A stretch of 36,608 bases of DNA from an uncultured Atopobium sp. (GTDB taxonomy: Bacteria; Actinomycetota; Coriobacteriia; Coriobacteriales; Atopobiaceae): assembly GCA_946647055.1 (NCBI GenBank), contig CAMPCT010000003.1, positions 1 to 36,608 on the forward strand, written 5' to 3'. How positions within the stretch are numbered: position 1 is the first letter of the stretch; every line of letters begins with the position of its first letter. The notes below the pieces were generated by a model that searched no databases, was not told where the DNA came from, and worked only from the letters and a program-made list of their open reading frames with translations. A program made the translations under genes and the position numbers. Below are positions 17,324 to 24,318 of this stretch, piece by piece.

Positions 17324-19054
17324 ATGAACACCTTCGCCTTCACGCTCGACCTGAGCAAGAGCGCCTACATGGAGCCCCTGCGCATCCGCCAGGGGGACCA
17401 CAACGGAACGACGGTGCAGGCCACCATCCTCGACCACGGCGTCGCGCTGGACGGGTCCTACACGGCCCGCTTCTGCATGCGGCACCCCGGCACGGGGGCG
17501 ACCTACTACCGCGAGACCGGCACCTACGCCAACGGCGTGGCCACCATCGCGCTGGACGAGCAGTACGCGGCCAGCGTGCCCGGACGCACGACGGCCTACA
17601 TCCAGCTCCTGCAGGGGAGCACGGTCATCGCCTCGACCTCCGACATCCCGGTCGTGATCCTCCGCGACGCGACCGAGGATGCCGTCCCCGGCGAGGTCTA
17701 CGACTCCGCCATCGAGGACGCCCTCGCCGAGCTGGACGAGGCCACGGGGCGCATCTCCATCATGGTTCAGGAGCAGGTCGCCGAGGAGCTGGCCGCGCAC
17801 CCCGAGTGGACCACCACCGTGCAGGACAACAGCCTCCCCGACTCGAAGCTCATACAGTCCGGCGGCATCCTCTCGCGCAACGCGCGGCTGATGTACCGCC
17901 TCGCCAACCTGCTCACGCACCGCACGGACGAGGGCACGCTCGCGGCCATCAGCGACGCGGCCAAGACGCCCATGGCGGGCCTCAGCATCTACGGCCAGTC
18001 CACGCAGGACGGCACGCCCACGCCAGAGTCTCCCGTGCCCATCGTGAGCGTGGAGGGCGACAGCGAGGGCAACATCAGCCTGCGGGCGCAGGGGAGAAAC
18101 CTGTACCGCCAGACCGTACGCGCGGACGGCAGCAGCGAGACGGTCAACGGCGCTACCTTCACCTACGTGGGCGAAAACAGCATGGCCGTGAGCGGCAGCC
18201 CCACGTCAAACACGTGGAAGCCAATGTCCTCCACGGAAACCAACGCGGGCTACTACGTCACGCTCCCAGCAGGCACCTACACGGCGAGCAAGGGCACGAC
18301 GCTCGGGCGCATATACGTCCGCAAGTTGGAGAACGGCGCACAGGCGGCAATCGGCAACAGCGCGGCCACGAGCTACACGTTCACGCTCACCGAGCCGACG
18401 CAGGTGGCCGTGACCTTCGCCGCGCAGGCCAGCGAGACGTACGACAACACCCTCGTGCACCTGCAAATCGAGGTCGGCGACACCGCCCACGCCTACGAAC
18501 CCTACACCGAGACCGTCACGCCCATCGACCTCGACGGCCACGAGCTTCGCAGCCTACCCGATGGCACGCGCGACGAGCTGACCGTGGACGCGGAGGGCCA
18601 CGTGACGCTGGTGCAGCGGGTGGGGAGCCGAACGACTCACAACGTCTCAAACGTCACCGACAATGGTGATGGCACCGTGTCGTTCGTCGCCATCGGCAAC
18701 TCAATCATCGGTGCCCGTTCGGCTCTTTCCAACATCGCGGTGCAGAACAGCTCTGACAACACCAACAAAATCGCGTTCAGCGCCTCAGGGAACCTGCTTA
18801 TGCGGCTCTCGTCATCGATTGTCGGCACGAAGGCGAGCGACGTCAAGGCATGGCTGGACGAGCACGGCGCCGAAATCCTCTACGCCCTCGCCACGCCCGT
18901 CACCTACGACCTCGGCACCGTGCCCCTCGTCCCGCTCGTGGGGCCTGACCTCACGGCGCAGACGGTTCCCACGGCCCCGTTCGTGCTCGACGCGGAGCGC
19001 GACCTGAACACGACCCTCGCAAGGCTGGAAGCGGCCATCGCCGCACTCGCATAA
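17324..19054 (+). CDS. Baseplate / receptor-binding protein (BppU-like N-terminus)
   Basis: This 576-residue protein probably sits in the baseplate and helps bind the host surface. The first 120 residues (FTLDLSKSAYMEPLRIRQGD, then GVALDGSYTARFCMRHPG) resemble the upper baseplate (BppU) N-terminal domain. About 120-200 are helical. The rest is Thr/Ser-rich beta sequence with repeated NGDG and YEPYTETVTPIDL motifs typical of phage minor structural proteins, perhaps carbohydrate-binding. Bases near 18640-18830 are lower in GC than the rest, a hint of a swapped C-terminal module. ATG 17324 has GGAG at good spacing. Confidence 0.78.
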   Translation: MNTFAFTLDLSKSAYMEPLRIRQGDHNGTTVQATILDHGVALDGSYTARFCMRHPGTGATYYRETGTYANGVATIALDEQYAASVPGRTTAYIQLLQGSTVIASTSDIPVVILRDATEDAVPGEVYDSAIEDALAELDEATGRISIMVQEQVAEELAAHPEWTTTVQDNSLPDSKLIQSGGILSRNARLMYRLANLLTHRTDEGTLAAISDAAKTPMAGLSIYGQSTQDGTPTPESPVPIVSVEGDSEGNISLRAQGRNLYRQTVRADGSSETVNGATFTYVGENSMAVSGSPTSNTWKPMSSTETNAGYYVTLPAGTYTASKGTTLGRIYVRKLENGAQAAIGNSAATSYTFTLTEPTQVAVTFAAQASETYDNTLVHLQIEVGDTAHAYEPYTETVTPIDLDGHELRSLPDGTRDELTVDAEGHVTLVQRVGSRTTHNVSNVTDNGDGTVSFVAIGNSIIGARSALSNIAVQNSSDNTNKIAFSASGNLLMRLSSSIVGTKASDVKAWLDEHGAEILYALATPVTYDLGTVPLVPLVGPDLTAQTVPTAPFVLDAERDLNTTLARLEAAIAALA

Positions 19055-19067
19055 GAAGGAGGAACCC

Positions 19068-19556
19068 ATGGACTACTACGGCATCATCAAGAGCGCCATC
19101 GGCTTCGGCGGCTATGTACTCGCCGACATGGAGGCGAAGATTGACCGCCTCTGGGTGGAGGGCCACTTGACGACCGACCAGCGCACGGAGCTGCGCACCC
19201 TCGCCGCCGAGAGCGCACGCGAGGCCGACCAGACGGACGTGCTGGCCGCGCTCGCAGATTTGCAGCACAGAGTTTGGGAGCTAGAGCATCCTACGTCGCA
19301 ATACGCCATCTGGGAACCGGGCTACCAGACGCAGCAGCACGAAATTGTCCGCTTCGACGTGACCGGCGACGGCGAGCTGGACCTGTGCCAGTACAACGGC
19401 GGCAGGAGCTACACGGGCTTGTCCATCGGCAAAATCGAGGGCTGGAACCTGCTCGACCGCGAGCTGAACCCCACGCACGCCATCACGCGCGACGCGGACG
19501 GCGGATACGTGCTCACGCCCGTCGTGCCTGACGAGTCCGCGACGGAGGCCGAGTGA
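19068..19556 (+). CDS. Small tail fibre-associated protein
   Basis: This 162-residue protein lies between the baseplate protein and holin, a place often taken by XkdX-like or short fibre proteins. Residues 1-60 are helical (KSAIGFGGYVLADMEAKIDR, then DRLWVEGHLTTDQRTELRTL), followed by a beta part with YAIWEPGYQTQQHEIVRFDV. I do not recognise the family firmly. AAGAAGGAGG precedes ATG 19068, and the stop overlaps the holin start, so it is coupled to the lysis genes. Confidence 0.7.
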   Translation: MDYYGIIKSAIGFGGYVLADMEAKIDRLWVEGHLTTDQRTELRTLAAESAREADQTDVLAALADLQHRVWELEHPTSQYAIWEPGYQTQQHEIVRFDVTGDGELDLCQYNGGRSYTGLSIGKIEGWNLLDRELNPTHAITRDADGGYVLTPVVPDESATEAE

Positions 19557-19954
19557 TGCCGCCGTACGTGTCGCACCTCGTGGCCCCCGTCGTGCAGCCC
19601 GCGGCACAGACGGCCATCTTCACGGTGCTGCTGCTGGTGGCGCTCGACCTGATCGTGGGCATCGTCGGCGCGGTGGCCACGCACACCTTCTCGTCCGAGA
19701 AGATGCGCGCGGGGCTTTTGCACAAGTTCATGGAGCTCTCCGCCATCGCGCTCGCCATCATCCTCGACGGCGCGCTGGTGGGCGGGCTCGACCTGACGAT
19801 GCAGCCGATACTCATGGCCACGTGCGTCTACATCGGCATCATGGAGACGGGCAGCGTGCTCGAATTGATAAAGAAGTACGACCACGACGCCGAGGGGCTG
19901 GTGGGCTGGATTACCAGCTTCGTCTCACCGAAGGGCGGCGAGGACAATGGCTAG
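19556..19954 (+). CDS. Holin (phage holin family, toxin secretion/lysis type)
   Basis: This 132-residue membrane protein should make the lesion that releases the endolysin. Hydrophobic segments lie at about 20-40 (FTVLLLVALDLIVGIVGAVA), 60-75 (ELSAIALAIILDGALVGG) and 80-100 (ILMATCVYIGIMETGSVLEL). This matches the family that carries the DLIVGI and SVLELIKKY motifs. The charged tail GLVGWITSFVSPKGGEDNG is cytoplasmic by analogy. GGAGG at 19544-19548 favours ATG 19556 over the GTG at 19553. The gene overlaps the endolysin start by 8 bases. Confidence 0.88.
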   Translation: MPPYVSHLVAPVVQPAAQTAIFTVLLLVALDLIVGIVGAVATHTFSSEKMRAGLLHKFMELSAIALAIILDGALVGGLDLTMQPILMATCVYIGIMETGSVLELIKKYDHDAEGLVGWITSFVSPKGGEDNG

Positions 19955-20699
19955 CGCGACCGTCTACATCCACGGAGCGGACTACGACTGCTCGGAGCTC
20001 GTGAGGATGTGCTACAGGGCCGTCGGCGTGCTGCCGTACGGCTCCTACATGTTTACGGGGAACGAGGTCGAGCTGCTCACCAGCCACGGCTTCGCCATCC
20101 GCTCGCTCTCGTCCCCGCAGATGGGCGACGTTCTGTGGCGCGAGGGCCACACGGAGATGTACCTGGGCGACGGCATGCAAGGTGGTGCCCGAATCTCCGA
20201 GCACGGCACCACGAATGGCTCCAAGGGCGACCAGACCGGGCGCGAGGTCGCGCGCAGCGCCTACCGCGCCAGCGAGTGGTCCATGCTGCTGCGCTACGAG
20301 GGCGACGTCACGGTGGAGGGCATACCCGCAGCCATCGCCGCGGCCCTGGTGGCGGACCACATCATCGACCACAGCGCCCATGGCTACTCGCAGCCGAACC
20401 GCGCGGGGGACGGCACCATTGAGGCCGTGACGATCACATGGGAGGGCGACGTGGCTAGGAGCATCGCATGCAGCTTCCGCTGGACCTTCGACCGCACCGT
20501 GCGCGTGCGCACCACGCCCGACGCGCACCGCAGCGACAACGTGCTCTCTGCCAAGTGGCGCAAGGGAGACGTGGCGCACTTCGACGGCATCGTCGTGGCG
20601 GACGGCTGCACGTGGGGGACCTACATCGGCCCCACCACCAGGCGCCGTCTCTACGCGGCCATCGTGCAGGGCACCGCATACGGCGAGGTGGTCGCATGA
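19947..20699 (+). CDS. Endolysin (NlpC/P60-like cysteine peptidase or amidase)
   Basis: This 250-residue protein should cut host peptidoglycan. The active-site Cys is at about 15 in DYDCSELVRMCYRAVGV, and the His at about 68 in GDVLWREGHTEMYLGDG, the order of NlpC/P60 and Amidase_5 enzymes. The linker at 110-165 is helical. The C-terminal KWRKGDVAHFDGIVVADG and the following WGTYIG look like an SH3-like wall-binding domain. There is no signal peptide, so release depends on the holin. Little precedes the Cys, but ATG 19947 overlaps the holin stop and no better start is available. A 41-residue membrane peptide overlaps its end. Confidence 0.87.
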   Translation: MASATVYIHGADYDCSELVRMCYRAVGVLPYGSYMFTGNEVELLTSHGFAIRSLSSPQMGDVLWREGHTEMYLGDGMQGGARISEHGTTNGSKGDQTGREVARSAYRASEWSMLLRYEGDVTVEGIPAAIAAALVADHIIDHSAHGYSQPNRAGDGTIEAVTITWEGDVARSIACSFRWTFDRTVRVRTTPDAHRSDNVLSAKWRKGDVAHFDGIVVADGCTWGTYIGPTTRRRLYAAIVQGTAYGEVVA

Positions 20700-20821
20700 G
20701 CTACGACTACCGAAGCGCCATGGGGCGCGCCGACTCCCCCCGCACCGACTGCTGGGGCGTGCTGCTCGTGGCGCTGCTGCTGGCCGTCATGGTCGGCACC
20801 TGCGTCTGGGCGGCGCTGTAA
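20696..20821 (+). CDS. 41-residue single-pass membrane peptide in the lysis cassette
   Basis: The ATG overlaps the endolysin stop as ATGA. The peptide has a charged head (MSYDYRSAMGRADSPRTDC), then one clear membrane helix, WGVLLVALLLAVMVGTCVWA. It ends just before the strong terminator, so it is the last gene of the late operon. Function is unknown. A second holin, a holin regulator or a superinfection factor are options, and position favours lysis. Confidence 0.65.
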   Translation: MSYDYRSAMGRADSPRTDCWGVLLVALLLAVMVGTCVWAAL

Positions 20822-20837
20822 GACACACCGAACGACT

Positions 20838-20869
20838 GGCCCTCGCCCTTCGGGGCGGGGGCCTTTTTT
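20838..20869 (+). terminator. Strong rho-independent terminator of the late operon
   Basis: GGCCCTCGCCC (20838-20848) pairs with GGGCGGGGGCC (20853-20863) over 11 pairs, one of them G-U, closing a TTCG tetraloop. Six T residues follow. It ends the packaging-to-lysis transcript and separates it from the convergent integrase gene. Confidence 0.95.
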
Positions 20870-20930
20870 GCGTCCCAGCCGCGTCCCAAGTGGGTGCACG
20901 GGGGCACCCTTGCGCACCCCTCGCGGACCG

Positions 20931-20946
20931 TTTGCGCAGGTAGACG
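20931..20946 (+). repeat. Direct repeat copy 1, possible integrase arm site
   Basis: The 16 bases TTTGCGCAGGTAGACG match the copy at 21006-21021 exactly and in the same direction. Confidence 0.7.
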
Positions 20947-21005
20947 CACCGTGGGCACGTGGGCGCATCCGCCCCTTAGAGGATGTGCCTCTGGCGAGAC
21001 CAGCA

Positions 21006-21021
21006 TTTGCGCAGGTAGACG
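21006..21021 (+). repeat. Direct repeat copy 2, possible integrase arm site
   Basis: This is the second exact copy of the 16-base repeat, 14 bases from the stop codon of the integrase gene. Confidence 0.7.
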
Positions 21022-21035
21022 GTCTGCCTTAGTCC

Positions 21036-22169
21036 CTAATCGTCCCAATCGTCCCCAAACGGGTGCGCCAGGAAGGCGTGCGCCACCACATCGGCGAACA
21101 TGTCGGCGGTCGGTCGGTCGTAGTGCGTCCCCGTCACACCTGGCAGCTTGTGGCCCATCATCGCCTCGATGAAGTGCGGCTCGACCTTCAGCTCCCAGCG
21201 CATCCACGTCTGCCACGAGTTGCGCAGGTTGCGGAACGGGTGGGCCATCCGCCGCTCGCGCCACTCCTGCTTCAGTCTCGACTGGCGCTGGTGGGCGCCC
21301 ATGCCGTCGTTGGTGAGGGGGCACATCGGCGGCAGGGACTCCGCGATGGCGCACAGGCGCTCGGCGGGCCTGCCCGCGATCACGACGGGGCGGACGCTGC
21401 TGACGGTCTTGGGTGGCACGACCTCGGTGCCGGACGCCGCGACCTGCCCCGAGATGCGCACGACGGCGAGCGTCACGCCGTCCACCTCGCGGCGCTCCAC
21501 GTCACGCGCGAGCGGCGCCATCGACTCGCCGAGCCGACACCCGCCGAACGCGGCGAGGATGAACGCAGGCTCCCACCACGTACCGCGCACCGACGCCCAG
21601 AGCGGCCCCAGCTCGGAGAGCGACCACACGCCCTTGTCGGCCTTCGCCACCGTTGACTTCGACGGCATCAGGTAGTGCTCCCGCATGGGGTTATGGTCGG
21701 TCAGCTCGTAGCGCACGGCGTAGTCCATCACGCGCGAGAGCGTGGAGCACGACGTCTGCGCCTGAGAGTAGCCGAGCCCGCTAATCCACTGCTGCACGTG
21801 GAGGGGCCGCACGGCATCACACTGGACGTCCGCCCAGCGAGGGGCCACGTGCAGACGCCACGCGGTCTCATGCGCGCGCTTCGTGAGCGGGGCGAGGTCT
21901 CCGTCCTCGACCATGCGCTCGAGGTCCGGCAGCACGTAGGAGCGCCAGACCTCGCCCACGGTCGGGCAGGGTGCGTCCTCGGAGTGCGCCAGCATCAGCT
22001 CGGATCGTGCGCGCTCGGCTTCGAGGCGGGTGCCGCGGACGGTCTTGGAGCGGCGCTTGTAGCCATCGGGGCCGGTGGCCCAGTAGCGGATGCGGTAGAC
22101 CGAGCCGGGGGAGATCTCGGAGATGGACGCCCACGCAGAGCGTCGGCCCCTTCTGCTACGCTTTGCCAT
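21036..22169 (-). CDS. int: Tyrosine recombinase / phage integrase
   Basis: This 377-residue protein should catalyse attP x attB recombination. After a basic N-terminus (AKRSRRGRRSA) comes an AP2-like arm-binding domain (SVYRIRYWATGPDGYKRRSK), a SAM-like core-binding domain with TVGEVWRSYVLPDLER, then the catalytic domain. The first catalytic Arg is in AAFGGCRLGES. Box II reads HPFRNLRNSWQTW, with Arg but no His at the normal HxxR place. MMGHKLPGVTGTHYDRP gives the later His and the nucleophile Tyr. The start at 22169 has GGGAGGGAAGGG upstream. The open frame continues to 22406 without a better start. It lies 53 bases after the repressor stop, on the same strand. Confidence 0.92.
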   Translation of the reverse strand: MAKRSRRGRRSAWASISEISPGSVYRIRYWATGPDGYKRRSKTVRGTRLEAERARSELMLAHSEDAPCPTVGEVWRSYVLPDLERMVEDGDLAPLTKRAHETAWRLHVAPRWADVQCDAVRPLHVQQWISGLGYSQAQTSCSTLSRVMDYAVRYELTDHNPMREHYLMPSKSTVAKADKGVWSLSELGPLWASVRGTWWEPAFILAAFGGCRLGESMAPLARDVERREVDGVTLAVVRISGQVAASGTEVVPPKTVSSVRPVVIAGRPAERLCAIAESLPPMCPLTNDGMGAHQRQSRLKQEWRERRMAHPFRNLRNSWQTWMRWELKVEPHFIEAMMGHKLPGVTGTHYDRPTADMFADVVAHAFLAHPFGDDWDD

Positions 22170-22196
22170 GCGGGTCCCTTCCCTCCCGTGCCCCGA

Positions 22197-22224
22197 GCCC
22201 CGACCGGCCCGGGGCGCCTTTTTT
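22197..22224 (+). terminator. Plus-strand terminator-like hairpin between integrase and repressor
   Basis: GCCCCG (22197-22202) pairs with CGGGGC (22210-22215), followed by GCC and six T (22219-22224). It is oriented to stop plus-strand transcripts running antisense into the repressor gene, and overlaps the repressor stop codon. The three bases between stem and T-run make it imperfect. Confidence 0.4.
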
Positions 22225-22564
22225 ATGCCGATGCGGCACGCGTCAGAGGACCCGGAGCCTGCCCCTCCACCCCCTGCTGCGACTCTGCCACCGAAAGGAT
22301 GGCGAGCCGCCCACGGTCGTCTGTCGAGCGGTAGAGGTCCAGCAGGCGCTGCTCGTCCGGATCCAGCGACGGCGGCGTGCGGCCGGCAAGCTCGTCCAGT
22401 GAGCAATGCAGCACGTCGCTCGCAATAACGGCATACTCAAGGGGTATAGCCGCAGCCCCCGACTCCCATTTGCGATACCGCGAGTCCTTCACGCCCATGC
22501 GCTGATACATCTGCTTGATGGACAATCCCCGCCTGTCGCGGATGAACCTTAGCTGCAATTCCAT
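22223..22564 (-). CDS. Lysogeny repressor, XRE-type HTH protein
   Basis: This 113-residue protein carries an N-terminal helix-turn-helix of the XRE/Cro-CI type (about 5-60, with RDRRGLSIKQMYQRMGVKDS and KWESGAAAIPLEYAV). A short C-terminal helical part with DEQRLLDLYRSTDDRGR follows. No S24 peptidase part is present, so induction would not use CI-type self-cleavage. The start at 22564 has GAGGAGG just upstream on the minus strand. The gene is divergent from the Cro-like gene across three operators, the classic immunity layout, and is followed by the integrase. Confidence 0.85.
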   Translation of the reverse strand: MELQLRFIRDRRGLSIKQMYQRMGVKDSRYRKWESGAAAIPLEYAVIASDVLHCSLDELAGRTPPSLDPDEQRLLDLYRSTDDRGRLAILSVAESQQGVEGQAPGPLTRAASA

Positions 22565-22580
22565 TTGCCTCCTCGTTTCG

Positions 22581-22597
22581 TTGGAACGTAATTCCAA
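22581..22597. promoter_or_regulatory. Operator 1, TTGGAACGTAATTCCAA
   Basis: This is a perfect inverted repeat of six bases around a five-base centre, with GGAA-N5-TTCC at its core. Its centre is 22589, 17 bp upstream of the repressor start, so binding could block repressor transcription. Confidence 0.75.
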
Positions 22598-22605
22598 ACT
22601 TACCG

Positions 22606-22634
22606 TTGACAATCGGAATACGGTTCCTCATAAT
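22606..22634 (+). promoter_or_regulatory. Early rightward promoter, TTGACA-17-CATAAT
   Basis: TTGACA (22606-22611) matches the -35 consensus exactly. CATAAT (22629-22634) follows after 17 bases. The spacer contains operator 2. It points at the Cro-like gene and the replication operon. Confidence 0.85.
22613..22629. promoter_or_regulatory. Operator 2, inside the early promoter
   Basis: GGAA (22615-22618), five bases, then TTCC (22624-22627), the same core as operators 1 and 3. Its centre is 22621, exactly 32 bp from each neighbour, and it fills the spacer between -35 and -10. Confidence 0.75.
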
Positions 22635-22642
22635 GGTACCCA

Positions 22643-22663
22643 GTTCGGAACGAGGTTCCGAAC
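22643..22663. promoter_or_regulatory. Operator 3, GTTCGGAAC-GAG-GTTCCGAAC
   Basis: This is a perfect nine-base inverted repeat, the strongest of the three operators, with GGAA-N5-TTCC at 22647-22659. Its centre is 22653. It lies about where transcription from the early promoter should begin. Confidence 0.8.
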
Positions 22664-22869
22664 CGACTGGCACACGTTCTGTGGCTCTCCGCGCAAGCGG
22701 TAGTCGCGGGCCTGCGGACCCGCGGCCAAGGCGCCGAAAGGCGAGGGGAGAGAACCCTGCTACGGACTCCGCCGACCACACGGCGGGCACGAGGACAGAG
22801 GGCTGCGCGAACGCCCGGCAGGGCGCGGCTTCGCAGACGGCTTAAAACAAGACAATCGAAAGAGGCACA
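22664..22869 (+). other. Structured leader before the Cro-like gene
   Basis: About 200 bases separate operator 3 from the next start. Nested stems can form: CGCGGG (22705-22710) with CCCGCG (22719-22724), and CTGCG (22803-22807) with CGCAG (22832-22836) enclosing GCCC/GGGC. An open frame crosses it but has no ribosome binding site. The length and structure suggest an untranslated regulatory leader; this is inference. Confidence 0.4.
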
Positions 22870-23076
22870 ATGCTGGACAGAGAGAAGCTGGCGGAGCGCC
22901 TCCGAATGGAGCGCGCCCGCAAGAAGGTCACGCAGGCAGAGGTCGGCAAGGCCATCGGCGGAAACGCGGCCATGATCTGCGGATATGAGAACGGCGACAA
23001 CGTCCCATCAATCAAGAACCTTGTGGCGCTGGCTGAGTATTACGGCGTCTCGATTGACTATCTGACCGGGAAGTAA
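22870..23076 (+). CDS. Cro-like XRE helix-turn-helix regulator
   Basis: This 68-residue protein is almost all one helix-turn-helix domain (LAERLRMERARKKVTQAEVG, then ICGYENGDNVPSIKNLVALA and SIDYLTGK). The form and divergent position opposite the repressor are those of a Cro-like early regulator. GAAAGAGG precedes ATG 22870. It starts the rightward early operon from the 22606 promoter and ends 2 bases before the initiator gene. It would be expected to bind the same three operators. Confidence 0.88.
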   Translation: MLDREKLAERLRMERARKKVTQAEVGKAIGGNAAMICGYENGDNVPSIKNLVALAEYYGVSIDYLTGK

Positions 23077-23078
23077 CC

Positions 23079-24008
23079 ATGGCCCGCTTCGAGTTTACGA
23101 TGGTGAGCGACGCCATGCTCCAGGGGCTCGAGGAGGCAGGGGCGACCGGGACCGAGATGAGGGCCTACGTCATGCTCATAAGGGGCCTGCCCAAGGACAG
23201 AAGCAACGCAGAGTGCTGGATGCCGGCGGACATGGCCGAGACGAAGGTGGGCATGAGACCCGACGTCTTCACGAGGGCGCTCAGGGCGCTCTGCGTCAAG
23301 GCGGTCACCACCTCCGAAGGCAAGCGCGCACCGATCCTGACAAAGGTCTCGCGCGGCTGCCGGGGACACTGCCCGCACTACGAGGACACGCTCGGTCGGC
23401 TCATAGCAGGAGGCGAATACCCGCCGGCAATTGCAAGGCAACCCTGCCATGCAATGGCGGCGCCAATTGGGGACCCAACTGGGTCTCCAATAAACGAACC
23501 AATTGGGGACCCAGAGCGGACCCCAAAGCAAGAAGGAAATGGAAGGCAAAAACAAGCTCCATTTGCCGAGTTTTCAACATCCGATTGCAAGGCAAAAACG
23601 GACCAATTGCAAGGCAAAAACGGACCAATTGCAAGGCAAACCTGCCCTCCTATAGAGACTATACAAGACATACAGTTAGTAGGCGGCGCTGCGCCACCTG
23701 CGCAGCGCGGCGCCGCCGTACGTCAACCTCACAAGCAGAACAGGGATGCCTCCCGGGTCGTAACAGGAACGGACCCGGGCCGCGCGCCGGCGGGCGCGGG
23801 GCGTGGGCGCCCCGCCGCCGCGCTGACGTCATGGGCCGAGCCCGAGCGCATGGACCCGGACCAGAGGAGGCGCCACGCGGAGCTCGCCCGCAGGATAGAC
23901 GAGCGCGTGGCCGCCACCGGCGACTACGAGGGTGCGCTGACGCCGCAGGAGCTCGAGGAGTTCCGCGAGCTCGAGCAGATCTGCCGCAGGAGCGCGGTCG
24001 CAGAGTGA
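23079..24008 (+). CDS. Replication initiator-like protein with internal origin
   Basis: This 309-residue protein probably starts phage replication. Residues 1-100 look like a winged-helix initiator domain (MARFEFTMVSDAMLQGLEEA, then WMPADMAETKVGMRPDVFTR), as in phage replisome organisers. The middle (about 115-200) is low in hydrophobics and is encoded by iterons and inverted repeats, so it is probably a flexible linker. The C-terminus is helical and charged (TPQELEEFRELEQICRRSAV), fit to contact a helicase or loader. A lambda O-like design with the origin inside the initiator gene is inferred. No helicase or loader gene follows. The ribosome binding site (GGGAAG) is weak, and the Cro-like stop lies just upstream, so coupling is likely. 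Confidence 0.7.
   Translation: MARFEFTMVSDAMLQGLEEAGATGTEMRAYVMLIRGLPKDRSNAECWMPADMAETKVGMRPDVFTRALRALCVKAVTTSEGKRAPILTKVSRGCRGHCPHYEDTLGRLIAGGEYPPAIARQPCHAMAAPIGDPTGSPINEPIGDPERTPKQEGNGRQKQAPFAEFSTSDCKAKTDQLQGKNGPIARQTCPPIETIQDIQLVGGAAPPAQRGAAVRQPHKQNRDASRVVTGTDPGRAPAGAGRGRPAAALTSWAEPERMDPDQRRRHAELARRIDERVAATGDYEGALTPQELEEFRELEQICRRSAVAE
23463..23526. repeat. Inverted and direct copies of ATTGGGGACCCA in the origin
   Basis: ATTGGGGACCCA stands at 23466-23477 and its 11-of-12 inverted copy at 23480-23491, two bases apart. A third copy in direct orientation is at 23502-23513, and a partial inverted one ends near 23526. They look like dimeric protein-binding sites beside the iterons. Confidence 0.75.
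23584..23639 (+). repeat. Three 22-bp iterons
   Basis: ATTGCAAGGCAA begins at 23584, 23606 and 23628, exactly 22 bp apart, with AAACGGACCA between. An outlying copy is at 23430-23441, and a shortened AAGGCAAAAAC at 23543-23553. Two-turn spacing of a 12-base core is typical of initiator binding sites. Confidence 0.85.
23649..23708. other. AT-rich stretch and 9-bp inverted repeat beside the iterons
   Basis: Bases 23649-23681 are the most AT-rich of this gene and directly follow the iterons, as an unwinding element should. Next, GCGCTGCGC (23686-23694) and GCGCAGCGC (23700-23708) form a perfect inverted repeat with a five-base loop. Confidence 0.6.
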
Positions 24009-24018
24009 GGAGGAGCGC

Positions 24019-24273
24019 ATGCCAGAACCAGTGACGGTCGCCGGCATCACCATCGACCAGGACAAGCTGGAGCGCATCTTCGAGGCGCTGAGGCTGCACG
24101 ACTGGCTGGGGATGCCGGCGGAACTGAAGCCCCGGCTCTGGGCCTTCGGACCGGCGACCGGCCCGGTGGCCAGCTACGAGCAAGCGGTCTACGAGCTCAT
24201 CAGGGACGGGACCCTCGCTCGCGTCGAGTGGTTCCGCGCGCAATTCATGGGCAGCTGGGTGCGGCCCTTCTGA
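24019..24273 (+). CDS. Hypothetical early protein, 84 residues
   Basis: The protein starts PEPVTVAGITIDQDKLERIF and has helices through about residue 75, with an aromatic-rich end WFRAQFMGSWVRPF. I do not recognise a family. GAGGAGGAGCGC before ATG 24019 is a strong ribosome binding site, and it starts 10 bases after the initiator stop, so it belongs to the early operon. Confidence 0.7.
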   Translation: MPEPVTVAGITIDQDKLERIFEALRLHDWLGMPAELKPRLWAFGPATGPVASYEQAVYELIRDGTLARVEWFRAQFMGSWVRPF

Positions 24274-24318
24274 GCCGCCCCACGACGACAACCGAGAGCG
24301 TCCCGGAGGGGGCGCGCC

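Larger units (their letters stand above)
20870..21035. other. Candidate attP region with 16-bp direct repeats
   Basis: This 166-base gene-free stretch lies between the late terminator and the 3' end of the integrase gene. TTTGCGCAGGTAGACG occurs exactly at 20931-20946 and again at 21006-21021, 75 bp apart. Such repeats next to an integrase gene are typical arm-type integrase sites. Short GTGGGYGCAYG-like pieces also recur. The crossover core cannot be fixed without the host attachment site. Confidence 0.55.

Noticed and set aside
12239..17920. Very long open frame on the minus strand opposite the tail genes, and similar ones opposite the portal, capsid and recombination genes
   Set aside because: High third-position GC leaves the opposite frame open. 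The proteins have no domain, no ribosome binding sites and lie fully opposite recognised genes.
22606..22845. 79-codon open frame across the operators and leader
   Set aside because: It starts inside the promoter and has no ribosome binding site; the composition is that of the GC-rich background.
23584..23639. Short repeats that could suggest a CRISPR array
   Set aside because: The units are contiguous 22-bp iterons without unique spacers, and lie inside a coding gene.
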